A stretch of 64,000 nucleotides of DNA, from assembly GCF_001767255.1 (NCBI RefSeq), contig NZ_CP017639.1, forward strand, positions 704,875 to 768,874, written 5' to 3'. The notes beneath the pieces were generated by a model that ran no database searches, had not been told where the DNA came from, and saw only the letters and a program-made list of their open reading frames with translations. Shown here in pieces: positions 8,677-16,513 of this stretch. Every line of letters starts with the position of its first letter. Within the stretch, counting starts at the first letter, position 1. Source of the stretch: Corynebacterium sp. NML98-0116. GTDB taxonomy: Bacteria; Actinomycetota; Actinomycetes; Mycobacteriales; Mycobacteriaceae. Made by a program: the position numbers and the translations under genes.

Positions 8677-9219
8677 CTACTCGCAGGCGACGCCGTCGCC
8701 GTCACGGTCGAGCTTCGAACGGTAGCCAGGCTCGTGGCTGTAGATGGGGGTGACACCCGCGCGGCGAGCTTCTGCGCAGGACTTGTAGTGGCCATTGGCA
8801 GGCAGCTTGCCACTGCGTGCCGGCGCGGGTGCTTGCTTCGGAGCTGGAGCCGGGGCTGGCTTTGGGGCAGGGGCCGGCTTCGGTGCCGGTGCGGGTTTCG
8901 GTGCTGGTTTTGGAGCAGGAGCTGGCTTCGGGGCAGGGTTCTTTGCTGGTGGTCCAGGGATAATGCCTGGCAGTGGATTCGGGATGATGCGTTGCTGGAC
9001 CGCCCAGAACGTAGCACCAGCGCCGATGCCCAGTACCGCGAGGATGCTTGTGACTGCGATGGCGGCGATGGCGCCGTCGGAAAGCCCTTCTGAAGGGGTC
9101 TCCGGCTTGGAGGTTGTGGTGGTTGTCGGGACAGGACTTTCAGGAGCGGCGTGTGCTGGTGCTGCGACACCGAGCGCGAGCGAGCAGGCGAGGGCTGCTG
9201 CGATAGTTGTTTTTCTCAT
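8677..9219 (-). CDS. Secreted excalibur-domain protein with PAPKPAP repeats
   Basis: This encodes 180 residues. A Sec signal peptide ends at AHA about residue 24. A short Thr/Ser-rich stretch and a hydrophobic segment (about 48-70) follow. About 45 residues of imperfect PAPKPAP repeats form a rigid wall-spanning linker. The C-terminal excalibur domain contains CAEARRAG, DRDGDG and the terminal VACE. The arrangement suggests a membrane-anchored protein that projects a calcium-binding domain through the cell wall. The 3' flank carries the 42-base repeat found after the sucrase gene. Function is unknown. Confidence 0.8.
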   Translation of the reverse strand: MRKTTIAAALACSLALGVAAPAHAAPESPVPTTTTTSKPETPSEGLSDGAIAAIAVTSILAVLGIGAGATFWAVQQRIIPNPLPGIIPGPPAKNPAPKPAPAPKPAPKPAPAPKPAPAPKPAPAPAPKQAPAPARSGKLPANGHYKSCAEARRAGVTPIYSHEPGYRSKLDRDGDGVACE

Positions 9220-9672
9220 GTGTACAGCATGTCATAAACATTGGAAAAGCCTGAAATGGCATGTTGCAAGAGGGTGGTTGCAATCCCTCACTCGTCGCCG
9301 TGGAGGTATGAAGCCTGTGGGCTTTTGTAAAAGCTCTTTACATGTTTTTCGCTAATTCGCTGTCTTGCAAGCTTTCCCCTGAGCCAGTCAATGGCGGCTT
9401 CACCTCGTTTTAGTCGTTCTTCGTTTTCACCAAGCTCTGGTCCACCGCACGAGGTCGAGCCATCCTTATCAGCGATGGGGTGTGCGAACAACCTGGAGCT
9501 CGGAGAGTGATTTCATGCAGATGGAAAAGGCGAAGCGGTTTGTGTATGAACCATCACATAAAACTCTTGAATCGGTGGACATTATTGGTTATGATCAGGG
9601 CAATGCTGGCGATAAGTCCTCCAGGGGAGGACTTCTTACCCCGATAGGTGAGATAGCCAGCTTCTCTATGTT
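9220..9672. other. Intergenic stretch of about 450 bases with no secure gene
   Basis: The stretch separates the excalibur gene from the DUF3800 gene. It holds only a doubtful small frame (9288-9491, minus) and an imperfect hairpin, AAGTCCTCC paired with GGAGGACTT at 9615-9635. The hairpin could terminate the DUF3800 transcript but has no T-run. No repeat or RNA gene was recognised. Confidence 0.5.
9288..9491 (-). CDS. Doubtful small ORF or gene remnant
   Basis: This 67-codon frame has a TTG start and no good ribosome site. The middle (ERLKRGEAAIDWLRGKLARQ) has the look of a charged helical protein segment, so it may be a relict of a larger gene. No family is recognised. It is listed because it is the only plausible coding remnant in this gap. 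Confidence 0.22.
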   Translation of the reverse strand: MFAHPIADKDGSTSCGGPELGENEERLKRGEAAIDWLRGKLARQRISEKHVKSFYKSPQASYLHGDE

Positions 9673-10341
9673 TTATGGGCGCCCCCATGGAAGGAACAAA
9701 CTCGCAAGCGTCGGTTTAATGCACGGCTCAAACCATGTGCATTTCTTACCTTCTAAATGCCGCTGCACAGCCCAAAGACCGTAATCAGCTACTTGCAATC
9801 CCCACGCTGAGGGCGCGGTCCACACACATAGCGTGATATTTCGCTGTATCTGACTGCACACTTCTTCTACTGCTTGTCGCGCAGCTTCTCTGATTCCTTT
9901 GGTACCGAACTCTGCCACAATGACGAACAGCTCGTCTTGAGGCTCGGAAACTTGGAGGGCGATTTCTTTGAGGTGTAAGTACCAGGCTGTCTTGTAGAGA
10001 CCCATTGGTCCAGCATCTTTGATGTGCGGGTATGCGTTTGACTTGTACAGGAAGGTTGTATCGAAGCGGGGCGCTTGCTTTTGGATGAGGCTGAACATTT
10101 CGTTTCGCGTTCTAGCAGAGTCGTCGACGGCGTGGAATCCGCGGGTGAGCTTAATTCCTTCTTTGGAGCGACTAGCGCGTAGGTGGAGACCCTGTAGGAG
10201 GTCGTCTCCGTGTGTGTCGTGCTGGAATGTGGCGGTTCCGAAGCCGAAGTAGGTTGATGCTCCGCCACCTTGTGGGTTCGGTGTCCCGTCGTAGTCAAGG
10301 TTTCCGGTTTCGTCGGCGTAGAGGTAGATGCGTTTATTCAT
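9673..10341 (-). CDS. DUF3800-domain protein
   Basis: This encodes 222 residues. The start MNKRIYLYADETGNLDYDG carries the DUF3800 signature (YxDExG near the N-terminus). The later block with conserved acidic residues and GLQVADYGLWAVQRHLEG matches the C-terminal (L/Q)xADxxAWA pattern of the family. DUF3800 proteins have an RNase H-like fold with conserved acidic residues and often occur in mobile and defence-rich DNA; their chemistry is not established. The ATG at 10341 follows GAAAG. It lies downstream of an IrrE-type pseudogene and an XRE-ImmA gene on the same strand. Confidence 0.75.
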   Translation of the reverse strand: MNKRIYLYADETGNLDYDGTPNPQGGGASTYFGFGTATFQHDTHGDDLLQGLHLRASRSKEGIKLTRGFHAVDDSARTRNEMFSLIQKQAPRFDTTFLYKSNAYPHIKDAGPMGLYKTAWYLHLKEIALQVSEPQDELFVIVAEFGTKGIREAARQAVEEVCSQIQRNITLCVWTAPSAWGLQVADYGLWAVQRHLEGKKCTWFEPCIKPTLASLFLPWGRP

Positions 10342-10467
10342 GGCTTTCAGAGAAGTATTACAGTTTCGATCAAGTAGGCAGGTTTCGCGGTTATGCTTGT
10401 TGTCTTTGTCTGATTGCGTGGTCGCTATCAAGGTCTTGCCAGGTGGTGACAACGTAGGTTGTGGCGT

Positions 10468-10812
10468 CTAGTTTTGTGCGAGCAGGTTCGGGTTGTGCCG
10501 ATAGAGGCGTTCACATAGCTCGGCCTCTAGCGGGGAGACAGGCAGGGGTGCAACGAATTGGTCAGCTTGTCGTTCTCGGCGGGCATGGAGCGACTCGCTC
10601 ATCCCTGCGTGGCGCCCGTGGGTAGCGTGCCCCGACTCGTGTGCAAGTGCGTAGCGCCGTTCGATTGGGCGCAGACCGGGCGCAAGCAGAATCAGGTCGT
10701 AGTTGGGGAACTAGCCACCAGCGTCACCTGCGAGCCATACAGCGTCATCGACATCGACCTACACGCCGAGCTCGCTAGCCATGTCCAGCAGCGCAATGAA
10801 ATCAGACGTCAA
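10468..10812 (-). pseudogene. ImmA/IrrE-type metalloprotease pseudogene with two amber stops
   Basis: Reading from TTG at 10812 (AGGAG 7 bases upstream), one frame encodes a small IrrE-like protein. It has an N-terminal FIALLDMASELGV helix, a core strand FPNYDLILLAPGLRP, the zinc motif AHESGH, and RRERQADQF as third-ligand helix. It terminates at TAG 10468. Two in-frame TAG codons, at 10759-10761 and 10711-10713, interrupt it. The frame is otherwise intact, so this looks like recent decay by point mutation. It begins 11 bases past the XRE-ImmA stop and was probably its operon partner. Confidence 0.75.
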
Positions 10813-10822
10813 CGGTATCTCC

Positions 10823-11854
10823 TTATTTGCGGTGCGTGGTTGGCAATTGCGTCACGCTCGCAATCTGTGACTCCACGGGCGCCGCCTCAGCGCTAAGGCG
10901 AGTCAACTCTGTGAGATCAACCGGATCGACGAAGGTGTTCTCCATCAGCACGTGGACAGGCTCGTGAACTTGCCAGCCGCGCCCGGAGATTTGCATGCGC
11001 AAACTCCGGTAGCGCTTGTAGTCAATCAGCTCGAGCTCATGGGTTCGTCGCACAATCGCTTGAATAGAACAGCCCCACTGCGATTTCAGGTGCGCATAGT
11101 CAGACAACGTCGCCTCTGGTGTGACGTTGTCAGCGACAAGCTGCGGGGGCATCAGCAATGCCCCCGCAAATTGGTTGGCTTCAGTCTCAATTACAGGGAG
11201 GTCGCGCCGGGTTGTTGCGGTGTGCAGGATGAGGTGGCCGAGTTCGTGGGCAAGGCTAAACCTGTATCGGTCGCCGCTACGTTGCCGGTTGAGGGCAATG
11301 ACGCGCAGAGGTGCTGCTGTGGGGGTGGAAACGCCGTCGAAGTTGGTGCCGTCGACAACGTCGTCGGGAAGTGATGTGACGATCACACCGCATTGGTGCA
11401 GTGCTGCTGTCAGGTTGCCGATAGCGGTATCGGGTGCGAGTTGTAGGTGTTCGCGGGTGCGGGCGGCTGCTTCTTCGATGACGATCTGGTCTAGTGGTTG
11501 ATCAGGCAGGTCTAGCTTTGGCAGGCTGCTGGTTTGGTCGGGGAAGCGGCGTTTGAGGTAGTGCTCGGTAATCGAGAACGCGGTGGCGATTTTCTCCGAT
11601 TCGGGTTGCCCTAGTCGTGCTGTTCGGAACAGGAGGTCCGGTGAGTCGTAGTAGTCGATGGGTTCTTCAAAGAACTCGCGGGGAACCTTGGTGACAAACT
11701 GCGCGGTAGTCAGGAGCCGTGGCGACAGGTTGCGTCGTTGGCGTTCGACGCTACTAAGCGTTGATTGCGAAACCCCGAGCTCTGCGGCGAAGGCTCCTTG
11801 CGTGTAGCCAAGCAGAATTCTGATGTGTTTGAGGTTTGTGCTTGCAGTGGACAT
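10823..11854 (-). CDS. XRE helix-turn-helix / ImmA-IrrE metallopeptidase regulator
   Basis: This encodes 343 residues. Residues 8-60 form an XRE-type DNA-binding domain (RILLGYTQGAFAAELGVSQS). A central linker precedes a zinc peptidase with HELGH at 203-207 and ETEANQFAGALLMPP at 223-237 as the third-ligand region. Proteins with this architecture act as regulators that can cleave or be de-repressed under stress, as ImmA does for the ICEBs1 repressor. The gene begins 14 bases after an unknown 187-residue gene and is likely co-transcribed with it. An inverted repeat at 12457-12473 is a candidate operator. Confidence 0.85.
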   Translation of the reverse strand: MSTASTNLKHIRILLGYTQGAFAAELGVSQSTLSSVERQRRNLSPRLLTTAQFVTKVPREFFEEPIDYYDSPDLLFRTARLGQPESEKIATAFSITEHYLKRRFPDQTSSLPKLDLPDQPLDQIVIEEAAARTREHLQLAPDTAIGNLTAALHQCGVIVTSLPDDVVDGTNFDGVSTPTAAPLRVIALNRQRSGDRYRFSLAHELGHLILHTATTRRDLPVIETEANQFAGALLMPPQLVADNVTPEATLSDYAHLKSQWGCSIQAIVRRTHELELIDYKRYRSLRMQISGRGWQVHEPVHVLMENTFVDPVDLTELTRLSAEAAPVESQIASVTQLPTTHRK

Positions 11855-11868
11855 GTAGCTGGTGCTTT

Positions 11869-12432
11869 CTAGGTGCCGAAGTTGAACTCTTGTTCGTCGG
11901 CGCGTGTTGGGTAAAACTTGTCTTCGGTGATCTTCTCGTTGGGAGTAAGTAGCTGGAATTCTTGCGATAGTTTCCTTGCCTCTTCAAGGGTGCCTTCGCC
12001 GTCGAAGAGTTGTATCGAAAACTTGGTAATCGAGTCCGTCTCCGGCTTCGGGAACTCCCAGAACAATACGATACGGCGTTTGTTTTCGATTAAGGGTTGG
12101 TCCGGGGTCTCTATGGGGGAGTTGCGGAATCCTTTCTTGCGGCGCACCACCAGGAAGGCGTCGTCGTTCTCAAACCATAGGCGGGTGGGAAACCCTGATG
12201 CTTCGCAGAGTTTAAGACCTCCGAGTCCGCTCTCGCGGAACTGCCGATGCAGTGCTACGAGCATGGCTTCACGGTCTAACCCTGGGTACTCATCGAGGTA
12301 ATCGACGTAGGGCAGATTTCGGCGGTAGTCCAGCGCGACACCGACTGCTTCGCGTAGCTCGTCGTGCTGCTTTGTTAGCTGCTTGTGGATACGGCGCACT
12401 AGTAGGGCGTTGTCTTGGCGGGGATGGGGCAT
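11869..12432 (-). CDS. Unknown protein paired with the XRE-ImmA regulator
   Basis: This encodes 187 residues with no recognised family. The N-terminal third is helical and charged (RRIHKQLTKQHDELREAV). The middle reads as beta strands (LWFENDDAFLVVRRKKGF; RRIVLFWEF), and the C-terminus is acidic. No signal peptide or membrane segment is present. The ATG at 12432 follows a strong AAAGGAG. As first gene of an operon with an XRE-ImmA regulator it could be a toxin, an antirepressor or a stress effector; nothing in the sequence chooses between these. Confidence 0.7.
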   Translation of the reverse strand: MPHPRQDNALLVRRIHKQLTKQHDELREAVGVALDYRRNLPYVDYLDEYPGLDREAMLVALHRQFRESGLGGLKLCEASGFPTRLWFENDDAFLVVRRKKGFRNSPIETPDQPLIENKRRIVLFWEFPKPETDSITKFSIQLFDGEGTLEEARKLSQEFQLLTPNEKITEDKFYPTRADEQEFNFGT

Positions 12433-12444
12433 CGTTACTCCTTT

Positions 12445-12504
12445 ATGTAACATTCCGTGTGATATTTTCACACTTTAGTAATAATATCACTCGAACTGTT
12501 ACAT
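12445..12504. promoter_or_regulatory. Nested inverted repeats upstream of the XRE-ImmA operon
   Basis: An inner palindrome, GTGTGATATTTTCACAC (12457-12473), lies inside an outer pair ATGTAACA (12445-12452) and TGTTACAT (12497-12504). The AT-rich segment between them probably contains the minus-strand promoter. The inner palindrome has the size and symmetry of an XRE-family operator. Confidence 0.55.
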
Positions 12505-12556
12505 CGGTCGGGGTAAGAGGGTTATCGCGGTGACTTTTATGAAAGGGTGCCCGTTG

Positions 12557-12672
12557 CTCCCGTCGACCTCATAGCGTCGACCAACGCAGGCCAGCGCGAT
12601 TTCGATCATTTGGGGCTATTCTGTCGATTTTGCGCTGACCTGCGTTGGTCAACCGGAGTAGGTCGACGAGAG
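12557..12672. repeat. About 116-base imperfect palindrome
   Basis: The outer arms are CTCCCGTCGACC and its near-complement GGTCGACGAGAG. The inner arms GACCAACGCAGGCCAGCGC and GCGCTGACCTGCGTTGGTC pair with one mismatch. The whole 12557-12672 segment could fold into one long hairpin. On the minus strand its core, AAAATCG...AAATGATCGA, resembles the core of the elements at 28124 and 30178. Confidence 0.75.
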
Positions 12673-12708
12673 TGGAGCCTCCGTCTGCCGACCCGCTAGT
12701 CTGAAACG

Positions 12709-12735
12709 CAAAAACCCGAGGCAACGCCTCGGGTT
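12709..12735 (-). terminator. Terminator of tRNA-Asn copy 2
   Basis: On the minus strand, AACCCGAGG pairs with CCTCGGGTT around a 5-base loop, followed by a TTTTTG tail, directly past the tRNA 3' end. Confidence 0.8.
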
Positions 12736-12742
12736 GTAGTTG

Positions 12743-12815
12743 CTCCTCCAACTGGGCTCGAACCAGTGACCCTTCGATTAACAGTCGAATGCTCTGCCAA
12801 CTGAGCTATGGAGGA
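12743..12815 (-). tRNA. tRNA-Asn (anticodon GTT), copy 2
   Basis: This 73-base cloverleaf is identical to 2942-3014, with the same acceptor stem, GTT anticodon and T-arm. Identity extends a few bases on each side (12740-12818 against 2939-3017). The copy is followed by its own terminator. Confidence 0.95.
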
Positions 12816-12931
12816 ATATGTGCTTGAAAGCAACGAGCAATACTTTAACCCGGATGTTGGGATTTGAAAAATCGCCAGGTGGGGGCATGTTTCGTGGACA
12901 TGGAAGGTGGGTGGTATGTAGGGTGGGCGCT

Positions 12932-13573
12932 ATGAAACACTCACTGCTTGCACTCACTGTTGCTTCGGCTGTGTCCGTGACGGCCGTCCAGGCGCCTGTC
13001 GCGTGGTCGGAGGAGAACTCGGCGGGGGAGAATACGCAAGGGGCGCAGCAGACGACAACGGAGGATGGCAGCTCCGGCAGCTCTGACGGCGAGGAACTGA
13101 GCCCGGCTGCAATTGCGGGGATCACGCTTGGTGTCCTGGCCGCTGTGGGTGCGGGCGCTGCGTTTGCCGTGTCGCAGGGGCTGATCCCGAACGTGGACCC
13201 GAAGGTGGTTGCTGGGCTGACGGGGTTGTCGTCGACGGTGCCGGGGTTGGCGGCGTTGGGCTTCGGAGGGGCGTCGATAAATAAGTGCTCTCCGCAGGCC
13301 TTTGATGCGGCGATGCCGGGCTGGCCAGGTGTGACCGGGACGACTGTGCTGTACTGCGAGGGCCAGTGGGCCGTGGCAGGGCAGAAGCAGTCGGATTGGA
13401 TTGTGCCGTTTGAGCGCAAGGGAGACCGTTGGGTGGCGCTGCTGCCGGATGGGACGTCGAAGCGCGGGCTGAACTCCGCGTGCTACAACGGTGACGCGCT
13501 GCGAGGCCGTGGTGCGCCACAGCAGTTTGTTGACAAGATTCGGGTCTGTGCCCCCGATGAGATCGGGCGGTAA
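12932..13573 (+). CDS. Secreted membrane-anchored hypothetical protein
   Basis: This encodes 213 residues. The start at 12932 gives a signal peptide (KHSLLALTVASAVSVTAVQA). A TAGGGT -10 box ends 7 bases before the ATG, suggesting a leaderless transcript. An acidic Ser/Gly/Thr linker leads to a hydrophobic segment at about 61-85 (AIAGITLGVLAAVGAGAAFA) ending in SQGLIPN. The exported C-terminal domain has four cysteines (NKCSP, LYCEG, SACYN, RVCAP) that may form two disulfides. The signal peptide, linker and helix ending in IPN recall the excalibur protein at 8677, but the C-terminal domain differs. Function is unknown. Confidence 0.7.
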   Translation: MKHSLLALTVASAVSVTAVQAPVAWSEENSAGENTQGAQQTTTEDGSSGSSDGEELSPAAIAGITLGVLAAVGAGAAFAVSQGLIPNVDPKVVAGLTGLSSTVPGLAALGFGGASINKCSPQAFDAAMPGWPGVTGTTVLYCEGQWAVAGQKQSDWIVPFERKGDRWVALLPDGTSKRGLNSACYNGDALRGRGAPQQFVDKIRVCAPDEIGR

Positions 13574-13595
13574 CGTGTCGCTGTAGTCTTGCAGC

Positions 13596-14234
13596 GTGGA
13601 AAAACGAGGATTTCGAGTAGGGGCACTGGTGCTAGTCGCACTGGTGATTGCGTTGATCACTGCGTTCGCGGTGTTGAAGTTTGTGGTTCCGAACGGCTTG
13701 CAGGTTGGCCGGGAGGAGATCAGTGAGGAGTCGATAGGGGCGTCGTTTAGGCAGGTGGGGGAGCTCTCGGTTGAGGAGTATGCGTACTCGAACGTGGGCA
13801 ACTACGACAATAAGGGCCTTGAGCTTGCAGGCGTGAAGGTGCCGCTGACCGGGCGCAACTTCTTGCTGAGCTACAGCGGGACTGTCAAGGCGGGTATCGC
13901 GGACGTCGAGGCGATCGGCGTCAATATTGACGACGCCGCCCAGACCATCACGGTGCGAGTCCCGGAGGTGAGCGTGACCTCCTCGGAAATCGACGAGACG
14001 AGTGTGCAGGTGTATAAGCAGTCGATGAACCCGATCAACCAGGTCAAAGTTCAGGACGTCACGGGTTTCCTGGCGGAGGAGGAGAAACGCGCAGCGGACA
14101 GTGCGGTCAAGGAGGGGTTGCTGGATCGCGCGCACACGCGAGTGGAGGAGCTCATGACCTCGCACGCGGGGGCGCTCAAGCAGGGCACCGCGATGCAGGA
14201 CTACGAAGTGCACGTCGAGTGGGGGCGCGAGTAG
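13596..14234 (+). CDS. DUF4230-domain membrane-anchored protein
   Basis: This encodes 212 residues from a GTG start; TAGTCT ends 6 bases upstream, a leaderless arrangement. One N-terminal transmembrane helix spans about 8-30. The rest matches DUF4230: a conserved ELSVEEYAYSN strand, a central FLLSYSGTVKAGIAD with VRVPEVSV, and C-terminal helices with KRAADSAVKEGLLDRA. The bulk is predicted to lie outside the membrane. The role of DUF4230 is not established. The gene sits between an exported protein and a serine hydrolase, both on the same strand. Confidence 0.75.
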   Translation: MEKRGFRVGALVLVALVIALITAFAVLKFVVPNGLQVGREEISEESIGASFRQVGELSVEEYAYSNVGNYDNKGLELAGVKVPLTGRNFLLSYSGTVKAGIADVEAIGVNIDDAAQTITVRVPEVSVTSSEIDETSVQVYKQSMNPINQVKVQDVTGFLAEEEKRAADSAVKEGLLDRAHTRVEELMTSHAGALKQGTAMQDYEVHVEWGRE

Positions 14235-14247
14235 CTATCATGTGGGC

Positions 14248-15045
14248 ATGATTTTAGAAGAGCACCTTGCATCCTGGCCGGTGAAGCACTGCGCGGCGGC
14301 GCTCGTCGGTACGCATGGGGAAACCTACGGGGACCAGCACCGTGTGTTTGAGCTGGCGAGCGTGACCAAGCTGCTCGCCGCGTACGGGGTGCTGCTGGCG
14401 GTGGAGGAGGGAGCCTTCGAGCTGGACACTGCGTGCGGGCCGGAGGGCTCCACGGTGCGTCACCTGCTGGCGCACGCCAGCGGTGTCGGGTTTGATAGCA
14501 GGCGCCTACAAAAGCCAGTCGGGGAGCGGCGGATTTACTCCTCGGCGGGCTACGAGATTCTCGCGGAATTCGTGGAGGAAACCACTGGTATCGCGTTTCC
14601 GGAGTACCTGCGCGAAGGGGTCTTTGCGCCGCTCAGGATGGAGACGGCGGTGCTGGAAGGCTCCGCGGGCCACGGGGCGCGCGCGAGCGTCGCAGATTTG
14701 AGCAAGTTCGCCGCGGAACTGCTGCAGCCCACGCTGCTGCACCCGGACACCGTCGCGGAAGCGTTCCGCAACCAGTTCGGGGACTTGCGTGGGGTGGTGC
14801 CAGGCTACGGGATGCAAAAACCATGCCCGTGGGGTCTCGGATTTGAGATTAAGGGGGAGAAGTCCCCCCATTGGACGGGGGACACTATGCCGGCCGACAC
14901 GGTGGGGCATTTCGGTATGGCGGGGACCTATCTGTGGGTTGCGCAGGGCCAAGCCATGGTTGCGCTCACTGACGAGCAGTTCGGCGAGTGGGCGAAGCCC
15001 TTGTGGCAGGAAACGAACACTGCCATCTGGAACGCGCTGCTTTAG
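14248..15045 (+). CDS. Beta-lactamase-family serine hydrolase
   Basis: This encodes 265 residues of the class C beta-lactamase/esterase fold. The SxxK nucleophile motif is SVTK (about 38-41) and the tyrosine motif is YSSAGYE. HLLAHASGV matches the family's (H/T)LLxHxSG loop. A TATCAT -10 box ends 6 bases before the ATG at 14248, which supports this start over the GTG six bases upstream. There is no signal peptide, so it is probably a cytoplasmic esterase or peptidase rather than a drug-resistance enzyme. Substrate is unknown. Confidence 0.8.
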   Translation: MILEEHLASWPVKHCAAALVGTHGETYGDQHRVFELASVTKLLAAYGVLLAVEEGAFELDTACGPEGSTVRHLLAHASGVGFDSRRLQKPVGERRIYSSAGYEILAEFVEETTGIAFPEYLREGVFAPLRMETAVLEGSAGHGARASVADLSKFAAELLQPTLLHPDTVAEAFRNQFGDLRGVVPGYGMQKPCPWGLGFEIKGEKSPHWTGDTMPADTVGHFGMAGTYLWVAQGQAMVALTDEQFGEWAKPLWQETNTAIWNALL

Positions 15046-15055
15046 ACTCGGGGGC

Positions 15056-16513
15056 ATGCACGATACACACACGCTACCCCCGGAAGCAGGCCACCGCCTG
15101 CCGCCCGGCCAGGTTTGGCCCCTCATGCTCGCCCTGTTAACCGCCGTCTTCGCGTTCCAGCTGAACGCGTCCATGCTGGCGCCCGCGCTGGCGACGATGG
15201 AGCGCGAACTCGACGCCACCACTTCCCAGATCGGGTTGACGCAGACCGCGTTCTTTACCGCTGCGGCCCTGTTTTCCCTGTTTATGCCGCGGTGGGGAGA
15301 TTTGATTGGGCGTCGAAAAGTGCTGGTGGGCATGATGGTGGTCACTGCGATTGGCTCGGTGGTTGCGGCGCTGGCGGCGAATGTCACCATGCTGTTCATC
15401 GGGCGCGTCATTCAGGGCGTGTCGGGGCCGACGGTCGCGCTGACGTCCGTGATGCTGCGCCAGGAAGTGCGCGAGGAGAAGCAGTTCGCGCTGCTGATTG
15501 GCATCTTGACCTCGATTAACGGCGGCATCGCGGGTATCGACGCCATCATGGGCGGCTGGCTCACAGCTGCCTTCGGCTTCCGCTCTCTGTTCTGGGTGAT
15601 CGGCGTCTTCGCGGTCGTGGCGGTGTTCGCCGTGCACTTTGGCGTGAGCGAGACGAAGTCCGACGCCGGCTACGCCATGGACTGGAAGGGCGTGGTCCCG
15701 CTGGTCGTGGCTGTCGGCGCGATCCTGACCGCGCTGAACGAGGCCGGTGCGTTGGCAGCCGCGAACTGGTTCATGGTCATTGTTCTGCTCGCGGTCGGCG
15801 CGGTGGCGCTGGTGGCGTTCTGGCGCATCGAGTCCTCCACAGAGCACCCGCTGGTTGCCCCGCACCTGCTCAAGGAGCGGCGCACGTGGGCACTCTTGAC
15901 GACGACCACCCTGACCATGACCGGCATCTTCGCCGTGATGAACGGCCTGGTCCCGAACCTCGCCCAGGACGAAACGTTTGGTCCGGGGATGTCGGCGGGC
16001 GTGGTGTCCTGGTGGACGCTGACCCCGTACGCGCTGGCTGGCCTGGTATTCGGCCCGATCGCCGGGTTCTGTGCCGGGCGGGTGGGCTACAAGCTCATGC
16101 TGCAGATCGGTATCGCTGGTGCGTTCCTATCGGTGGTGTTCGGCACGTTCGTGGTGTCCAGCCCGACGAAGGGCCTGCTGTTGGCGCTGTCGGTTGCCGC
16201 TGGTGTGACCTACGCGGGTATCGCGAACATCATGCTCGGTTCGCTGCACGTGGTGCTGGCACCGAAGACGAACCAGGGCTACCTGCCGGGCCTGAACGCG
16301 GGCGCATTCAACCTGGGTGCCGGGATCTCCTTCACCGTGATCTTTGCGGTGGTGGCCACGTTCGCCGACCAGAACGGCGGCTACCGCGCCGGCATGATCG
16401 CTGGCGCCGTCTTGCTCATCGGCGCGTTCTGTACGTCGTTCCTCATCCCGCGCCCCGAATCGCTTCCGGACACGATCGCCGCAGAAGACGCGGCACGAAA
16501 GAAGGTGCAGTAA
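15056..16513 (+). CDS. MFS transporter, probable nucleoside permease
   Basis: This encodes 485 residues with about 12-14 hydrophobic helices and the MFS loop-2 signature GRRKVLVG at the second to third helix junction. The ATG at 15056 was chosen because TAGACT ends 7 bases upstream and the longer open frame overlaps the serine hydrolase out of frame. The stop codon abuts the start of a nucleoside hydrolase, so the two are translationally coupled. Uptake of ribonucleosides for intracellular cleavage is inferred from that partnership. Confidence 0.75.
   Translation: MHDTHTLPPEAGHRLPPGQVWPLMLALLTAVFAFQLNASMLAPALATMERELDATTSQIGLTQTAFFTAAALFSLFMPRWGDLIGRRKVLVGMMVVTAIGSVVAALAANVTMLFIGRVIQGVSGPTVALTSVMLRQEVREEKQFALLIGILTSINGGIAGIDAIMGGWLTAAFGFRSLFWVIGVFAVVAVFAVHFGVSETKSDAGYAMDWKGVVPLVVAVGAILTALNEAGALAAANWFMVIVLLAVGAVALVAFWRIESSTEHPLVAPHLLKERRTWALLTTTTLTMTGIFAVMNGLVPNLAQDETFGPGMSAGVVSWWTLTPYALAGLVFGPIAGFCAGRVGYKLMLQIGIAGAFLSVVFGTFVVSSPTKGLLLALSVAAGVTYAGIANIMLGSLHVVLAPKTNQGYLPGLNAGAFNLGAGISFTVIFAVVATFADQNGGYRAGMIAGAVLLIGAFCTSFLIPRPESLPDTIAAEDAARKKVQ

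Noticed and set aside
12569..12751. 60-codon minus-strand frame over the palindrome
   Set aside because: It lies inside the inverted repeat, the terminator and the tRNA end, and has no ribosome site.
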